Of a stretch of 64,000 bases of DNA, positions 1 through 8,399 are shown in pieces. The stretch covers positions 113,396-177,395 of the forward strand of contig NZ_LQPE01000163.1 in the NCBI RefSeq assembly GCF_002101735.1, in the 5' to 3' direction. The notes under the pieces were generated by a model. That model worked only from the letters and a program-made list of their open reading frames with translations, was not told where the DNA came from and searched no databases. The stretch is from Mycobacterium kyorinense. GTDB lineage: Bacteria; Actinomycetota; Actinomycetes; Mycobacteriales; Mycobacteriaceae. The position numbers were made by a program, and so were the translations under genes. Within the stretch, counting starts at the first letter, position 1. Each line of letters opens with the position of its first letter.

Positions 1-2
1 CC

Positions 3-215
3 GCCGCATTGCCAGAACTCAAACATGCCTGTGGGCTGGGCACCGGCGGTCTTTTCGTGGAGGACGTCGCCGAACCGATTACGGCGAACGACGGCTACCT
101 TCCGGTCGTGCCACGAACACCCGACCCCGCCCGGTTGCAAGCATTGGCGGCCACGCCAGAGCGACGCCAGTGGTGGATCGACCGGGTAAAGCGCTGCTAC
201 CGCCTCATGTCCTGA
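3..215 (+). CDS. menC: o-succinylbenzoate synthase MenC, 3' end only
   Basis: The frame is open from the first bases of the window, so only the last 70 codons of the gene are present. The peptide keeps the C-terminal stretch PELKHACGLGTG followed by LFVEDVAEP, typical of mycobacterial MenC. MenC is a cytosolic enolase-superfamily enzyme that dehydrates SHCHC to o-succinylbenzoate in menaquinone synthesis. The next menaquinone genes (bpoC, menD) lie 2.5 kb downstream, after three unrelated genes; in M. tuberculosis menC and bpoC are neighbours. The catalytic residues lie outside the window. Confidence 0.85.
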   Translation, partial: AALPELKHACGLGTGGLFVEDVAEPITANDGYLPVVPRTPDPARLQALAATPERRQWWIDRVKRCYRLMS

Positions 216-269
216 TCTGTGGGGTACATGTCGTAGACGCCATGGCGTCGCGTCCTCGACACTGAATCC

Positions 270-1232
270 ATGACGCGATCGGTCGTGGTCCTCGGCTATC
301 CGGGCATCCAGGGACTCGATGTCGTCGGACCGTTCGAGGTGTTCGCGGCGGCGTCGACGTACCTGGCTGCGCACAAACGCGACGGATACCGGCCGGTGCT
401 GGCATCGGCCGGCGGGCAGCCGGCGACAACGGAAACGGGCCTGACGTTCGCCGCGACCTCGCTGCCCGATCCGCGGCAACCGGTGGACACCGTCGTGCTG
501 CCCGGTGGTCGTGGCGTCGACGCCGCCCGTCAGAACCCGGACGTCATCGCTTGGATCCAGGCCGTCGCCAACAACGCACGGCGCGTCGTCACTGTTTGCA
601 CCGGCGCATTCCTGGCCGCGCAGGCCGGGTTGCTCGACGGCTGCACCGCCACCACGCACTGGGGGTCGGCCGACCAACTGGCAAGCGAATTCCCAAACGT
701 CACAGTCGATCCTGAGCCGATTTTCCTGCGCAGCTCCGAAAAGGTATGGACCGCCGCGGGCGTCACCGCCGGCATCGACCTCGCGCTGTCGTTGGTCGAA
801 GACGACCACGGCACCGACGTCGCGCAGACAGTGGCCCGCTGGCTGGTGCTGTACCTGCGCCGGCCCGGCGGCCAGACCCAGTTCGCGGCCCCGGTGTGGA
901 TGCCCCGCGCCAAACGCGAACCGATCCGCGACGTGCAGCACGTCATCGAATCCGAACCCGGCCAAGCACACAGCATCACAGACTTGGCCCGCCGGGCCGG
1001 CATGAGCCCGCGGCATTTCACCCGGGTCTTCACCGACGAAGTCGGCGAGCCACCCGGCGCCTACGTCGAACGCATTCGCATCGACGCCGCGCGCCGTCAA
1101 CTCGAAGAGACCGACGACACGGTGGTGGCGATCGCCGCCCGCTGCGGCTTCGGCACGTCGGAAACCATGCGGCGCAACTTCGTTCGAAGAATCGGCATCT
1201 CTCCCGACCAATACCGCAAAACCTTCGCCTAA
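270..1232 (+). CDS. GlxA-type transcriptional regulator (DJ-1/PfpI domain plus AraC HTH)
   Basis: This 320-aa protein has an N-terminal class-I glutamine-amidotransferase-like (DJ-1/PfpI) domain over roughly residues 1-180. Its conserved elbow cysteine is Cys110 (VTVCTGAF). A C-terminal AraC/XylS double helix-turn-helix covers about residues 215-320, including MSPRHFTRVFTDEVG and CGFGTSETMRRNF. Such regulators usually control amine, cyanide/isonitrile or carnitine-related genes, with the PfpI domain as ligand sensor. It lies 10 nt before a PfpI-like gene on the same strand, so the two are probably co-transcribed and the neighbour may be its regulated partner. The ATG start has no strong ribosome binding site. 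The ligand is unknown. Confidence 0.88.
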   Translation: MTRSVVVLGYPGIQGLDVVGPFEVFAAASTYLAAHKRDGYRPVLASAGGQPATTETGLTFAATSLPDPRQPVDTVVLPGGRGVDAARQNPDVIAWIQAVANNARRVVTVCTGAFLAAQAGLLDGCTATTHWGSADQLASEFPNVTVDPEPIFLRSSEKVWTAAGVTAGIDLALSLVEDDHGTDVAQTVARWLVLYLRRPGGQTQFAAPVWMPRAKREPIRDVQHVIESEPGQAHSITDLARRAGMSPRHFTRVFTDEVGEPPGAYVERIRIDAARRQLEETDDTVVAIAARCGFGTSETMRRNFVRRIGISPDQYRKTFA

Positions 1233-1242
1233 AGGAGAACTC

Positions 1243-1977
1243 ATGCAGATCGCCATCGTTTTGTATCCCGGCTTCACCGCACTGGATTTCATCGGGCCCT
1301 ACGAGGTGTTGCGCTGGCTGCCGAAAGCCGAAGTCCGCTTCGTCTGGCACCAGCCGGGACCGATCACCGCAGACTCCGGTGTGCTCGTCGTCGGCGCCAC
1401 CCACTCTTTCGACGAAACGCCTTCTCCCGACCTGATTTTGGTGCCGGGCGGGATGACGTCCATCGAACACGCCCGTGACGAGAAGCTGCTGGACTGGGTG
1501 CGCCGGGCCCACGAGGCGGCGACGTGGACGACGTCAGTGTGCTCCGGTTCGGTGATCCTAGCCGCCGCCGGGCTGCTGGACGGCAAGCGCGCCACGTCGC
1601 ACTGGTTGGCGCTCAGCGCCCTGAAGACATTGGGCGCCAACCCAGTTGGCGACCAACGCATCGTGCAATCCGGCGACATCGTCACCTGTGCCGGTGTCTC
1701 GGCGGGCATCGACCTGGGATTGTGGCTGGCCGGTCAGATCGGCGGCGAAGGCCGCGCCAAGGCGATCCAACTCTCCATGGAGTACGACCCGCAGCCCCCG
1801 TTCGACTCCGGCCACATGTCGAAAGCGTCGGCCACGACGAAGGCGGCCGCCGCCGCCCTGATGGCCCGCGACCTGGTGAAACCGGCCCAGCTCAAGGCCG
1901 CGACACTGCTGGCCTGGGAACAGGCGCTGCGTACCGTACGTTCCCGCCGCGAAAGGTTCGCCCGCTCCGTAAGCTGA
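1243..1977 (+). CDS. DJ-1/PfpI family protein (isonitrile hydratase-like)
   Basis: This 244-aa single-domain PfpI/DJ-1 protein has its elbow cysteine at Cys100 (TSVCSGSVILAAAGLLDG) and the following ATSHW motif. These are typical of the ThiJ/PfpI group that contains isonitrile hydratase InhA. A strong ribosome binding site (AAAGGAG) sits 6 nt before the ATG, directly after the stop of the GlxA-type regulator. This supports the start and a two-gene operon. The reaction cannot be fixed from sequence; isonitrile hydration or a chaperone/deglycase role are the usual possibilities. The last 60 residues are an Arg/Lys-rich helical extension. Confidence 0.8.
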   Translation: MQIAIVLYPGFTALDFIGPYEVLRWLPKAEVRFVWHQPGPITADSGVLVVGATHSFDETPSPDLILVPGGMTSIEHARDEKLLDWVRRAHEAATWTTSVCSGSVILAAAGLLDGKRATSHWLALSALKTLGANPVGDQRIVQSGDIVTCAGVSAGIDLGLWLAGQIGGEGRAKAIQLSMEYDPQPPFDSGHMSKASATTKAAAAALMARDLVKPAQLKAATLLAWEQALRTVRSRRERFARSVS

Positions 1978-1981
1978 CAGC

Positions 1982-2692
1982 GTGCTGCGACTCGGTATGA
2001 AAGCGGTCTCCGCCTGGGCGGTGAGCCTGGCCGTCGCCGGCTGCGTGTCCACTATCGGCGGAACCGCGGTCCCCGCCGGCGGCCGCGGCCCCGGGACAAA
2101 GCCTGCGCCGGCCAAACCGGCAGTGACCGCTGCGGATCTGCCCAAACTGTTGGCCACCCTCGACGAAATCAAAGACATCATGAAGGCGCCGGAGATGGTC
2201 ACCCAGCAGACCTGGAACCAGCCGGACGCCAGCACCGACACCAAGGTTGAGCCCGTCGAGTGTATGAGCGCTGTGTTCAGCGGTGAGGCATCGTCGTACA
2301 ACGGCAGCGGCTTCACTGCGATCTACACTGTGCGGCAAGCGGATCCGAAGGGTGTGCCGGATGTCGACGAGGGCGTCGCGGCGTTCGACAACGCGGCGGC
2401 CGCGCAGAGCTTTGTGTCGAAATCGGTCGCACAGTGGCGCCAGTGTGCCGGCAAGCAGCTCACCTGGACGTGGCCCGACGGCAGCGTCATTCCCTGGGTG
2501 GTGGGTGATCCGGCAGAGTCCGGTGGGTTGGTCACCGTGCGCAACACTGCGGCGCTCAGCCCGGATCTCGCAGTGGTGCGATCGATGGCCGCAAAGTCCA
2601 ACGTCGTCGTCGACCTGCAAATCATGGGGATCCGGATGGGCGACGTGGCCCCCGAGATCGCAAAACGGATCCTGGACCGCATCCCGGGCTGA
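1982..2692 (+). CDS. Lipoprotein with PknH-like sensor domain
   Basis: This 236-aa exported protein has an N-terminal signal ending in the lipobox AVAGC, so it is probably a lipid-anchored, cell-surface protein. The rest (after a Gly/Pro-rich spacer) resembles the mycobacterial PknH-type extracellular sensor fold: paired cysteines (VECMS, WRQCAGK) and the motif WTWPDGS. The GTG at 1982 begins 4 nt after the preceding stop. An in-frame ATG at 1997 would give a shorter signal peptide and is an equally good start. The ligand is unknown. Its position between menC and bpoC is not seen in M. tuberculosis. Confidence 0.72.
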   Translation: MLRLGMKAVSAWAVSLAVAGCVSTIGGTAVPAGGRGPGTKPAPAKPAVTAADLPKLLATLDEIKDIMKAPEMVTQQTWNQPDASTDTKVEPVECMSAVFSGEASSYNGSGFTAIYTVRQADPKGVPDVDEGVAAFDNAAAAQSFVSKSVAQWRQCAGKQLTWTWPDGSVIPWVVGDPAESGGLVTVRNTAALSPDLAVVRSMAAKSNVVVDLQIMGIRMGDVAPEIAKRILDRIPG

Positions 2693-2726
2693 GGCGCGTC
2701 GCGTCGCGTCCCGTAGGTTCACACAG

Positions 2727-3515
2727 GTGATCAACCTTGCCTATGACGACCGCGGGACCGGTGAGCCCGTCGTGTTCATTTCCGGCAGCGGCGGTGCCGG
2801 GCGCGGCTGGCATTTGCACCAGGTCCCGGCTTTTCTGGCGGCCGGATATCGGACCATCACCTTCGACAACCGCGGGATCGGCGCCACCGAGAACGCATCG
2901 GGTTTCACGACGAAAACCATGGTCGCCGACACCGCGACGCTGATCGAAGAGTTGGGCGCGGCGCCGGCGCGGATCGTCGGCGCGTCGATGGGCGCGTTCA
3001 TCGCCCAAGAGTTGATGGTCGCGCATCCGCATCTGGTCAGCAAAGCCGTGCTGATGGCCACCCGCGGCCGGTTGGACCGCGCCCGGCAGTTCTTCCACAC
3101 CGCCGAGGCCGACCTGGCCGCCTCGGAGACCCGGCTGCCGGCCGCCTATGACGCGAAAATCCGCCTGCTGGAAAGCTTTTCACCCAAGACCCTCAACGAC
3201 GACGCGGCGGTGGCCGAGTGGATCGACATCTTCACCATGTGGCCCAACAAGATGACCCCGGGGCTGCGCTGCCAGCTCGACGTCTCGCCGCAAAACAACC
3301 GGCTGCCGACGTATCAGGCCATCACCGCGTCGGTCCTGGTGATCGGTTTCGCCGACGACATGGTCACCCCGCCGCATCTGAGCCGCGAGGTCGCCGACGC
3401 CATACCCAACGGCCGCTACCTGCAGATCGCCGATGCCGGGCATCTCGGGTTCCTCGAGCGCCCGGACGCGGTGAACGCCGCGATTCTGCAGTTCTTCGCG
3501 GGCATGGCGGCCTGA
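2727..3515 (+). CDS. bpoC: Alpha/beta hydrolase BpoC (possible SHCHC synthase)
   Basis: This 262-aa alpha/beta hydrolase has its nucleophile elbow GASMGA at Ser87, an acid in FADDMVTPPH and a catalytic His in DAGHLGFLE. It matches the gene that follows menC and precedes menD in M. tuberculosis (Rv0554, annotated as a non-haem peroxidase). Because it sits inside the men cluster and has the fold of MenH, it may perform the SHCHC-synthase step; that is inference. The start is the GTG at 2727; the longer open frame upstream overlaps the lipoprotein gene in another frame. It ends 23 nt before menD and is likely co-transcribed with it. Confidence 0.85.
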   Translation: MINLAYDDRGTGEPVVFISGSGGAGRGWHLHQVPAFLAAGYRTITFDNRGIGATENASGFTTKTMVADTATLIEELGAAPARIVGASMGAFIAQELMVAHPHLVSKAVLMATRGRLDRARQFFHTAEADLAASETRLPAAYDAKIRLLESFSPKTLNDDAAVAEWIDIFTMWPNKMTPGLRCQLDVSPQNNRLPTYQAITASVLVIGFADDMVTPPHLSREVADAIPNGRYLQIADAGHLGFLERPDAVNAAILQFFAGMAA

Positions 3516-3538
3516 GGCCACCCAACTAAGCTGAACTG

Positions 3539-5158
3539 GTGAATCCCTCGACGGCACAGGCCCGCGTCGTCGTCGACGAGTTGATCCGCGGCGGTGTCCG
3601 CGACGTGGTGCTGTGCCCGGGCTCGCGCAACGCGCCGCTGGCCTTCGCGCTGCAGGATGCCGACCGGGCCGGGCGGCTGCGGCTGCATGTGCGCATCGAC
3701 GAGCGCACCGCCGGTTACCTGGCCATCGGGCTGGCCGTCGGCGCGGGGGCGCCGGTGTGCGTTGCGATGACGTCGGGCACCGCGGTGGCCAACCTCGGCC
3801 CGGCCGTCGTCGAGGCCAACTACGCGCGGGTGCCGCTGATCGTGCTGAGCGCCAACCGGCCCTACGAGCTGCTCGGCACCGGCGCCAACCAGACCATGGA
3901 ACAGCTGGGCTACTTCGGCACCCAGGTGCGCGCCGCCATCAGCCTGGGACTGGCCGAGGACGCGCCGGAGCGGATGGACGAATTCAACGCGACCTGGCGC
4001 TCGGCCACCTGTCGCGTGCTGGTGGCCGCCACCGGCGCCCGCACCGCCAACGCCGGCCCGGTGCAATTCGACATCCCGCTGCGCGAACCGCTGGTGCCGG
4101 ACCCGGAAAGCGCCCCCACACCGCCCGGCCGCCCGAACGGCAAACCCTGGACCTACACGCCGCCGGTCACCTTCGACCAGACCCTGGATATCGACCTGAG
4201 CCGCGACACCGTCGTCATCGCGGGCCACGGCGCCGGCGTCCACCCCAACCTGGCCGCGTTGCCGACCGTCGCCGAGCCGACCGCGCCCGCCCCGGCCAAC
4301 CCGCTGCACCCGCTGGCGCTGCGGCTGCTGCACCCGCAGCAGGTGATCATGCTGGGCCGGCCCACCCTGCACCGGCCGGTGTCGGCGCTGCTGGCCGACC
4401 CGTCGGTGCCGGTCTACGCGCTGACCACCGGCCCGCGCTGGCCCGACGTGTCCGGCAACTCGCAGGCCACCGGCACCCGCGCGGTCACCAGCGGCGAGCC
4501 CAGCCCGGCCTGGCTGCGCCGCTGCGCCGAGCTCAACCGGCACGCCGTCAACGCGGTGCGAGGGCAGCTCAAGGCCCATCCGCTGACCACGGGCCTGCAC
4601 GTTGCCGCGGCCGTCGCCGACGCGCTGCGCCCCGGCGACCAGCTGGTGCTGGGCGCCTCCAACCCGGTGCGCGACGCGGCGCTGGTCGGGTTGGACAGCC
4701 ACGGCATCGCGGTGCGCTCCAACCGCGGCGTCGCGGGCATCGACGGCACGGTGTCCACCGCGATCGGCGCCGCGCTGGCGCACCAGGGCCGCACCGTGGC
4801 GCTGATCGGTGACCTGACCTTCGTGCACGACAGCTCCGGCCTGCTGATCGGCCCCACCGAGCCGACGCCGCGACAGTTGACCATCGTGGTGTCCAACGAC
4901 AACGGCGGCGGCATCTTCGAACTGCTCGAACAGGGCGACCCGCGGTTCTCCGACGTGTCGTCGCGCATCTTCGGCACCCCGCACGACGTCGACGTCGGCG
5001 CGCTGTGCCGCGCCTATCATGTCGATTCCCGCCAAATCGAGGTGGACCAGCTGGGTGCGGCGTTGGACGAACCCGCTGCAGGCATGCGGGTGCTGGAGGT
5101 CAAGGCCGACCGGTCCTCACTGCGCCAACTGCATGCCGCCATCAAGGCCGCGCTGTGA
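3539..5158 (+). CDS. menD: SEPHCHC synthase MenD (ThDP-dependent)
   Basis: This 539-aa cytosolic enzyme condenses isochorismate with 2-oxoglutarate, using thiamine diphosphate, in menaquinone synthesis. The N-terminal Pyr domain contains CPGSRNAPLAF near residue 27. The C-terminal PP domain has the ThDP/Mg motif starting at Gly424-Asp425 (GDLTFVHD) and ending in NDNGGGIFE near residue 452. Length is normal for the family. The GTG at 3539 matches the usual N-terminus (NPSTAQARVVVDEL). The stop codon overlaps the GTG start of the next membrane-protein gene. The bpoC-menD-DUF3592 run looks like one transcript. Confidence 0.95.
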   Translation: MNPSTAQARVVVDELIRGGVRDVVLCPGSRNAPLAFALQDADRAGRLRLHVRIDERTAGYLAIGLAVGAGAPVCVAMTSGTAVANLGPAVVEANYARVPLIVLSANRPYELLGTGANQTMEQLGYFGTQVRAAISLGLAEDAPERMDEFNATWRSATCRVLVAATGARTANAGPVQFDIPLREPLVPDPESAPTPPGRPNGKPWTYTPPVTFDQTLDIDLSRDTVVIAGHGAGVHPNLAALPTVAEPTAPAPANPLHPLALRLLHPQQVIMLGRPTLHRPVSALLADPSVPVYALTTGPRWPDVSGNSQATGTRAVTSGEPSPAWLRRCAELNRHAVNAVRGQLKAHPLTTGLHVAAAVADALRPGDQLVLGASNPVRDAALVGLDSHGIAVRSNRGVAGIDGTVSTAIGAALAHQGRTVALIGDLTFVHDSSGLLIGPTEPTPRQLTIVVSNDNGGGIFELLEQGDPRFSDVSSRIFGTPHDVDVGALCRAYHVDSRQIEVDQLGAALDEPAAGMRVLEVKADRSSLRQLHAAIKAAL

Positions 5159-5685
5159 GAGCGCTGAACGCAGCGAAAACCTTGGCGCGCATCCTGATTC
5201 ACGGCCGCGCCGACGAGCTTCCCGACACCCCGGCGCGACGGATCTTGCGCTGGACGCGGATCGGGGTGCTGATCGCCGCCGGGCTGGTGACGTTGCAGTC
5301 GGTGCTGTTGGTGGCCGGGGCCTGGCGCAACGACCTGTCGATCCAGAACAACATGGGGGTCGCGCAGGCTGAGGTGCTCAGCGCGGGGCCGCGACGCTCG
5401 ACGATCGAGTTCGTCACACCGGACCGGGTCACCTACCGCCCCGAACTCGGCGTGCTCTACCCGTCCGAATTAGCCACGGGCATGCGGATTTACGTCGAAT
5501 ACGACAAGAAGAACCCGAACCTGGTCCGCGTGCAGCACCGCACCGCCAAGCTGGCGATCATCCCGGCCGGTTCCATCATGGTGGTGGGTTGGCTGGTCGC
5601 CGGTGCCGCGCTGGCCGGCCTGGCGTTACTGGAAAAGCGGGCGGGCCGTCACGCGAGCAGTTTGTCCAGCCAGTCCGAGTCCTGA
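5155..5685 (+). CDS. DUF3592 membrane protein (Rv0556-type)
   Basis: This 176-aa protein has two predicted transmembrane helices, around residues 33-55 (RIGVLIAAGLVTLQSVLLVA) and 138-160 (IIPAGSIMVVGWLVAGAALA). Between them is a beta-rich extracytoplasmic segment containing RSTIEFVTPDRVTYRPELG, the DUF3592 layout. It occupies the position of Rv0556 directly after menD. The GTG start overlaps the menD stop (GTGA), indicating translational coupling. Its last 37 nt overlap the 3' end of the convergent thioredoxin-like gene. Function is unknown. Confidence 0.8.
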   Translation: MRALNAAKTLARILIHGRADELPDTPARRILRWTRIGVLIAAGLVTLQSVLLVAGAWRNDLSIQNNMGVAQAEVLSAGPRRSTIEFVTPDRVTYRPELGVLYPSELATGMRIYVEYDKKNPNLVRVQHRTAKLAIIPAGSIMVVGWLVAGAALAGLALLEKRAGRHASSLSSQSES

Positions 5686-6272
5686 ATGTCCACAACCGTT
5701 TTCGTGTTCAGGTCGTACACCGTTGGAGTGCCGGGATTTTCGGGGTTTTCCTCTTTGAGGCGGGCCCGGTTGGCGTCGTTCATTGCTGCGGTGTCGACGG
5801 CGTAGTCGCCGGCCGCGATCCGGTCGGCCACCGCGTCGGGCACCCCGCTTTCGCGGGCCATCGACGCGATGTCGGCGTTGTCGGGCCCGGTTTGGTGGCG
5901 GTAGAGGTCTTGCACGAAAGCCTGATACGCGCTCGGCGATGTCGCCGGATCGGCTGCCAGGAACAGCGCATTACTGATCCGGGCGGACACGTCGTTGTGC
6001 TTGCGGTCGCCCAGAAACGTCAGCGGTCGATACGTCACCGCCAGCCGGCCGTCGCCGATGCCGCGCGCGATCGCGTCGCCGTCGGTTGACTCCAACTCGG
6101 CGACGTGTGGGCACTGCGGTTCGATGAAGATCTCCAACTGCACTGGGGCGCCTGCGGACCCGACCACCACGCCGTTGCCGTCGCTGCTGCGCGGCACGTC
6201 GGCGTGCGCCGCCGCGGTCCCGAATGCGATCCAGCTCACAGTGATTGCCAATACCCCCAGCCAGGACCGCAT
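5649..6272 (-). CDS. Secreted DsbA/thioredoxin-fold protein with a single active-site cysteine
   Basis: This 207-aa exported protein has a signal peptide ending near AHADVPRSS, so it should act outside the membrane. The core resembles the Thioredoxin_4/DsbA-like family: IFIEPQCPHV at the usual CxxC site and a cis-proline loop GTPTVYDL near the C-terminus. The second active-site cysteine is replaced by valine (CPHV), leaving one cysteine in the protein. Disulfide oxidoreduction by the normal two-cysteine route is therefore unlikely; a monothiol or binding role is possible. It runs convergent with the DUF3592 gene and overlaps it by 37 nt. The ATG start gives a clean signal peptide. Confidence 0.78.
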   Translation of the reverse strand: MRSWLGVLAITVSWIAFGTAAAHADVPRSSDGNGVVVGSAGAPVQLEIFIEPQCPHVAELESTDGDAIARGIGDGRLAVTYRPLTFLGDRKHNDVSARISNALFLAADPATSPSAYQAFVQDLYRHQTGPDNADIASMARESGVPDAVADRIAAGDYAVDTAAMNDANRARLKEENPENPGTPTVYDLNTKTVVDIQDSDWLDKLLA

Positions 6273-6412
6273 CTTTTCCCTTCCTGCCGAGCAGACGCAG
6301 AATCACCCTCGCACCGGCGTGTCGTGGGCATTTTGCGTCTGCTCGCGCATTGGTCGCACGCCGTATGCCCGTCGGCAACCTTATCGACAGGCGGCGCTGC
6401 CACCGTAACGGT

Positions 6413-7570
6413 GTGCGCGTAGCCATCGTCGCGGAGTCCTTCCTCCCGCACGTCAACGGCGTCAGCAACTCGGTGGTTCGCATCCTCGAGCACTTGCGCC
6501 GCACCGGCCACGAAGCCCTCGTCATCGCACCCGACACTCCGCCCGGCGAGCCCCGCGCCGAGCGGCTTCACGACGGCATCCGGGTGCACCGCGTGCCGTC
6601 GCGGATGTTCCCCAAGGTGACGACGCTGCCGCTGGGCGTGCCGCTCCCGCGAATGCTGCGTGTGCTGCGCGGGTTCGAGCCCGACGTCGTGCATCTGGCG
6701 TCACCCGCACTGCTGGGCTACGGCGGGGTGCGGGCCGCCCGGCGACTTGGGGTGCCGACCGTCGCTGTATTCCAAACCGATGTCGCGGGATTCGCGGCCA
6801 GCTACGGTATCGGCGGACTCTCCCGGGCGGCGTGGGCGTGGACCCGCCACCTGCATCGGCTTGCCGACCGCACCCTGGCACCATCCACCTCGGCGATGGA
6901 AAGCCTTGCCGCCCATCGGATCCCGCGTGTGTATCACTGGGCTCGCGGCGTCGACATCACCGGGTTCGTGCCGTCCGCGCGTGACCAGGCGCTGCGACGG
7001 CGGTGGTCACCGGAGGGCAAACCGATCGTCGGCTACGTGGGCCGGCTGGCGCCGGAGAAGCATGTCGAGCGGCTGGCGGCGCTGGACGAGGCGGTCCAGC
7101 TGGTCATCGTCGGCGACGGCGTCGATCGCCCCAAGCTGCAATCGCTCATGCCCACAGCGGTTTTCACCGGCGCGCTGTACGGCGACGAACTCGCCACGGC
7201 GTACGCCAGCATGGACGTCTTCGTGCATCCCGGCGAGCACGAGACGTTTTGCCAAACCGTGCAGGAAGCGCTGGCGTCGGGGCTGCCGGTCATTGCCCCC
7301 GACGCCGGCGGCCCGCGCGACCTGGTGACGCCGTGCCGCACCGGAATGCTGCTTCCTGTCAAGGATTTCGAGGCCGACTTGCCCGCCGCGGTCGCGCACC
7401 TGATTGACCAGCGGCCGCGGTATTCGCTAGCCGCGCGGCGCAGCGTGCTGGAGCGGTCCTGGCCGGCGATCTGCGACCAGTTGCTCGAACACTACGAGGC
7501 GGTGCTGCCGCCTTGCGCCTCGATCGACACCGGCTGCCACTCTTCCCAAGTGCGCAACCGGCTTTCGTAA
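6413..7570 (+). CDS. mgtA: GDP-mannose-dependent alpha-mannosyltransferase MgtA
   Basis: This 385-aa GT4/GT-B glycosyltransferase corresponds to M. tuberculosis Rv0557 (MgtA, formerly PimB). It mannosylates glucuronosyl diacylglycerol to give a lipomannan-like glycolipid precursor at the cytoplasmic membrane. Visible signatures are the N-terminal AIVAESFLPHVNGVSNS, the nucleotide-binding EKHVERLAALDE region and the GT4 motif HPGEHETFCQTVQEALA followed by GLPVIAPDAGGPRDL. The start is the GTG at 6413 (VRVAIVAESF); the upstream extension of the frame has no homologous look. The C-terminus runs 79 nt into the convergent SDR gene, so the last residues (about 25) may be an unselected extension after loss of an earlier stop. 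Confidence 0.93.
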   Translation: MRVAIVAESFLPHVNGVSNSVVRILEHLRRTGHEALVIAPDTPPGEPRAERLHDGIRVHRVPSRMFPKVTTLPLGVPLPRMLRVLRGFEPDVVHLASPALLGYGGVRAARRLGVPTVAVFQTDVAGFAASYGIGGLSRAAWAWTRHLHRLADRTLAPSTSAMESLAAHRIPRVYHWARGVDITGFVPSARDQALRRRWSPEGKPIVGYVGRLAPEKHVERLAALDEAVQLVIVGDGVDRPKLQSLMPTAVFTGALYGDELATAYASMDVFVHPGEHETFCQTVQEALASGLPVIAPDAGGPRDLVTPCRTGMLLPVKDFEADLPAAVAHLIDQRPRYSLAARRSVLERSWPAICDQLLEHYEAVLPPCASIDTGCHSSQVRNRLS

Positions 7571-8331
7571 TCGGCACGAGCCGTTTCCAACGGCGATGCG
7601 CCGAAGAACACCCGCAGCGGCGGCTTTTCGGCATCGACCACCTTCAGCAGCGCCGCCGCCGACGCGGCCGGATCGCCCGGATCGGCCCACCGCCGCCGGC
7701 GCTCGGCCTCGACCGCGGCACGCACGTGGTCGTAGGCCGCCAACCGCTCGGCATGCTTGGCCGACGGTCCGCCCCAGTCGGTATCGAAGCCGCCCGGCTC
7801 GACCAGGGTGACCTTGACGCCGAACGGCGCCACCTCCTGGGCCAGCGCCTGCGAGAAGCCTTCCAGCGCCCACTTCGAGGCGTGGTAGATGCCGACCAAC
7901 GGGAATGCGACGATGCCGCCGATCGACGACACCTGGATGATGTGGCCGCTGCGCTGCTCGCGCAGATACGGCAACGCGGCCTGGGTGATCCACAGTGCGC
8001 CGAACACGTTGGTCTCGATCTGGTCGCGGGCCTCCTGCTCGGACAGCTCCTCGATGAAGCCGAACTGCCCGTAGCCCGCGTTGTTAACGACGACGTCCAG
8101 GCGCCCGAAACGGTCGTGGGCCCGTTTGACCGCGGCGAAATCCGCCTCGCGATCGGTGACGTCCAACTCGATGGGCAGTATCGCGTCGCCGTAGCTGGCG
8201 GCAAGATCGGCCAACGTCGCGGTGTTTCGGGCGGTCGCGGCGACCTTGTCGCCCCGCTCGAGCGCGGCGATCGCCCATTCACGTCCGAAGCCGCGCGATG
8301 TTCCGGTGATGAACCAAACTTTTTCGCTCAC
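7492..8331 (-). CDS. SDR-family oxidoreductase
   Basis: This 279-aa classical short-chain dehydrogenase/reductase has the NAD(P) glycine motif TGTSRGFG near residue 9, the NNAGYG motif, and a Ser-Tyr-Lys triad represented by QVSSIGG and YHASKWALEG. These residues imply an active cytosolic NAD(P)-dependent carbonyl/alcohol oxidoreductase; the substrate is unknown. The start chosen is the GTG at 8331 (VSEKVWFITG); a TTG at 8343 would add four residues. It lies convergent to mgtA with a 79-nt 3' overlap and divergent from menG, between two genes that are neighbours in M. tuberculosis, so it looks like a lineage-specific insertion. Confidence 0.88.
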   Translation of the reverse strand: MSEKVWFITGTSRGFGREWAIAALERGDKVAATARNTATLADLAASYGDAILPIELDVTDREADFAAVKRAHDRFGRLDVVVNNAGYGQFGFIEELSEQEARDQIETNVFGALWITQAALPYLREQRSGHIIQVSSIGGIVAFPLVGIYHASKWALEGFSQALAQEVAPFGVKVTLVEPGGFDTDWGGPSAKHAERLAAYDHVRAAVEAERRRRWADPGDPAASAAALLKVVDAEKPPLRVFFGASPLETARADYESRLRTWEEWQPVSIEAQGGSTAS

Positions 8332-8399
8332 GCCGGTGTGCAACGTCGGAGTCGGCGCCGCATTCCCGCTCCGCGAAGTTCACAGGTAGCGTCGTCGAG

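Noticed and set aside
3416..5035. Long open frame antisense to menD
   Set aside because: High-GC codon bias gives long open antisense frames; the translation is low-complexity Arg/Gly/His-rich and menD on the other strand has all family motifs.
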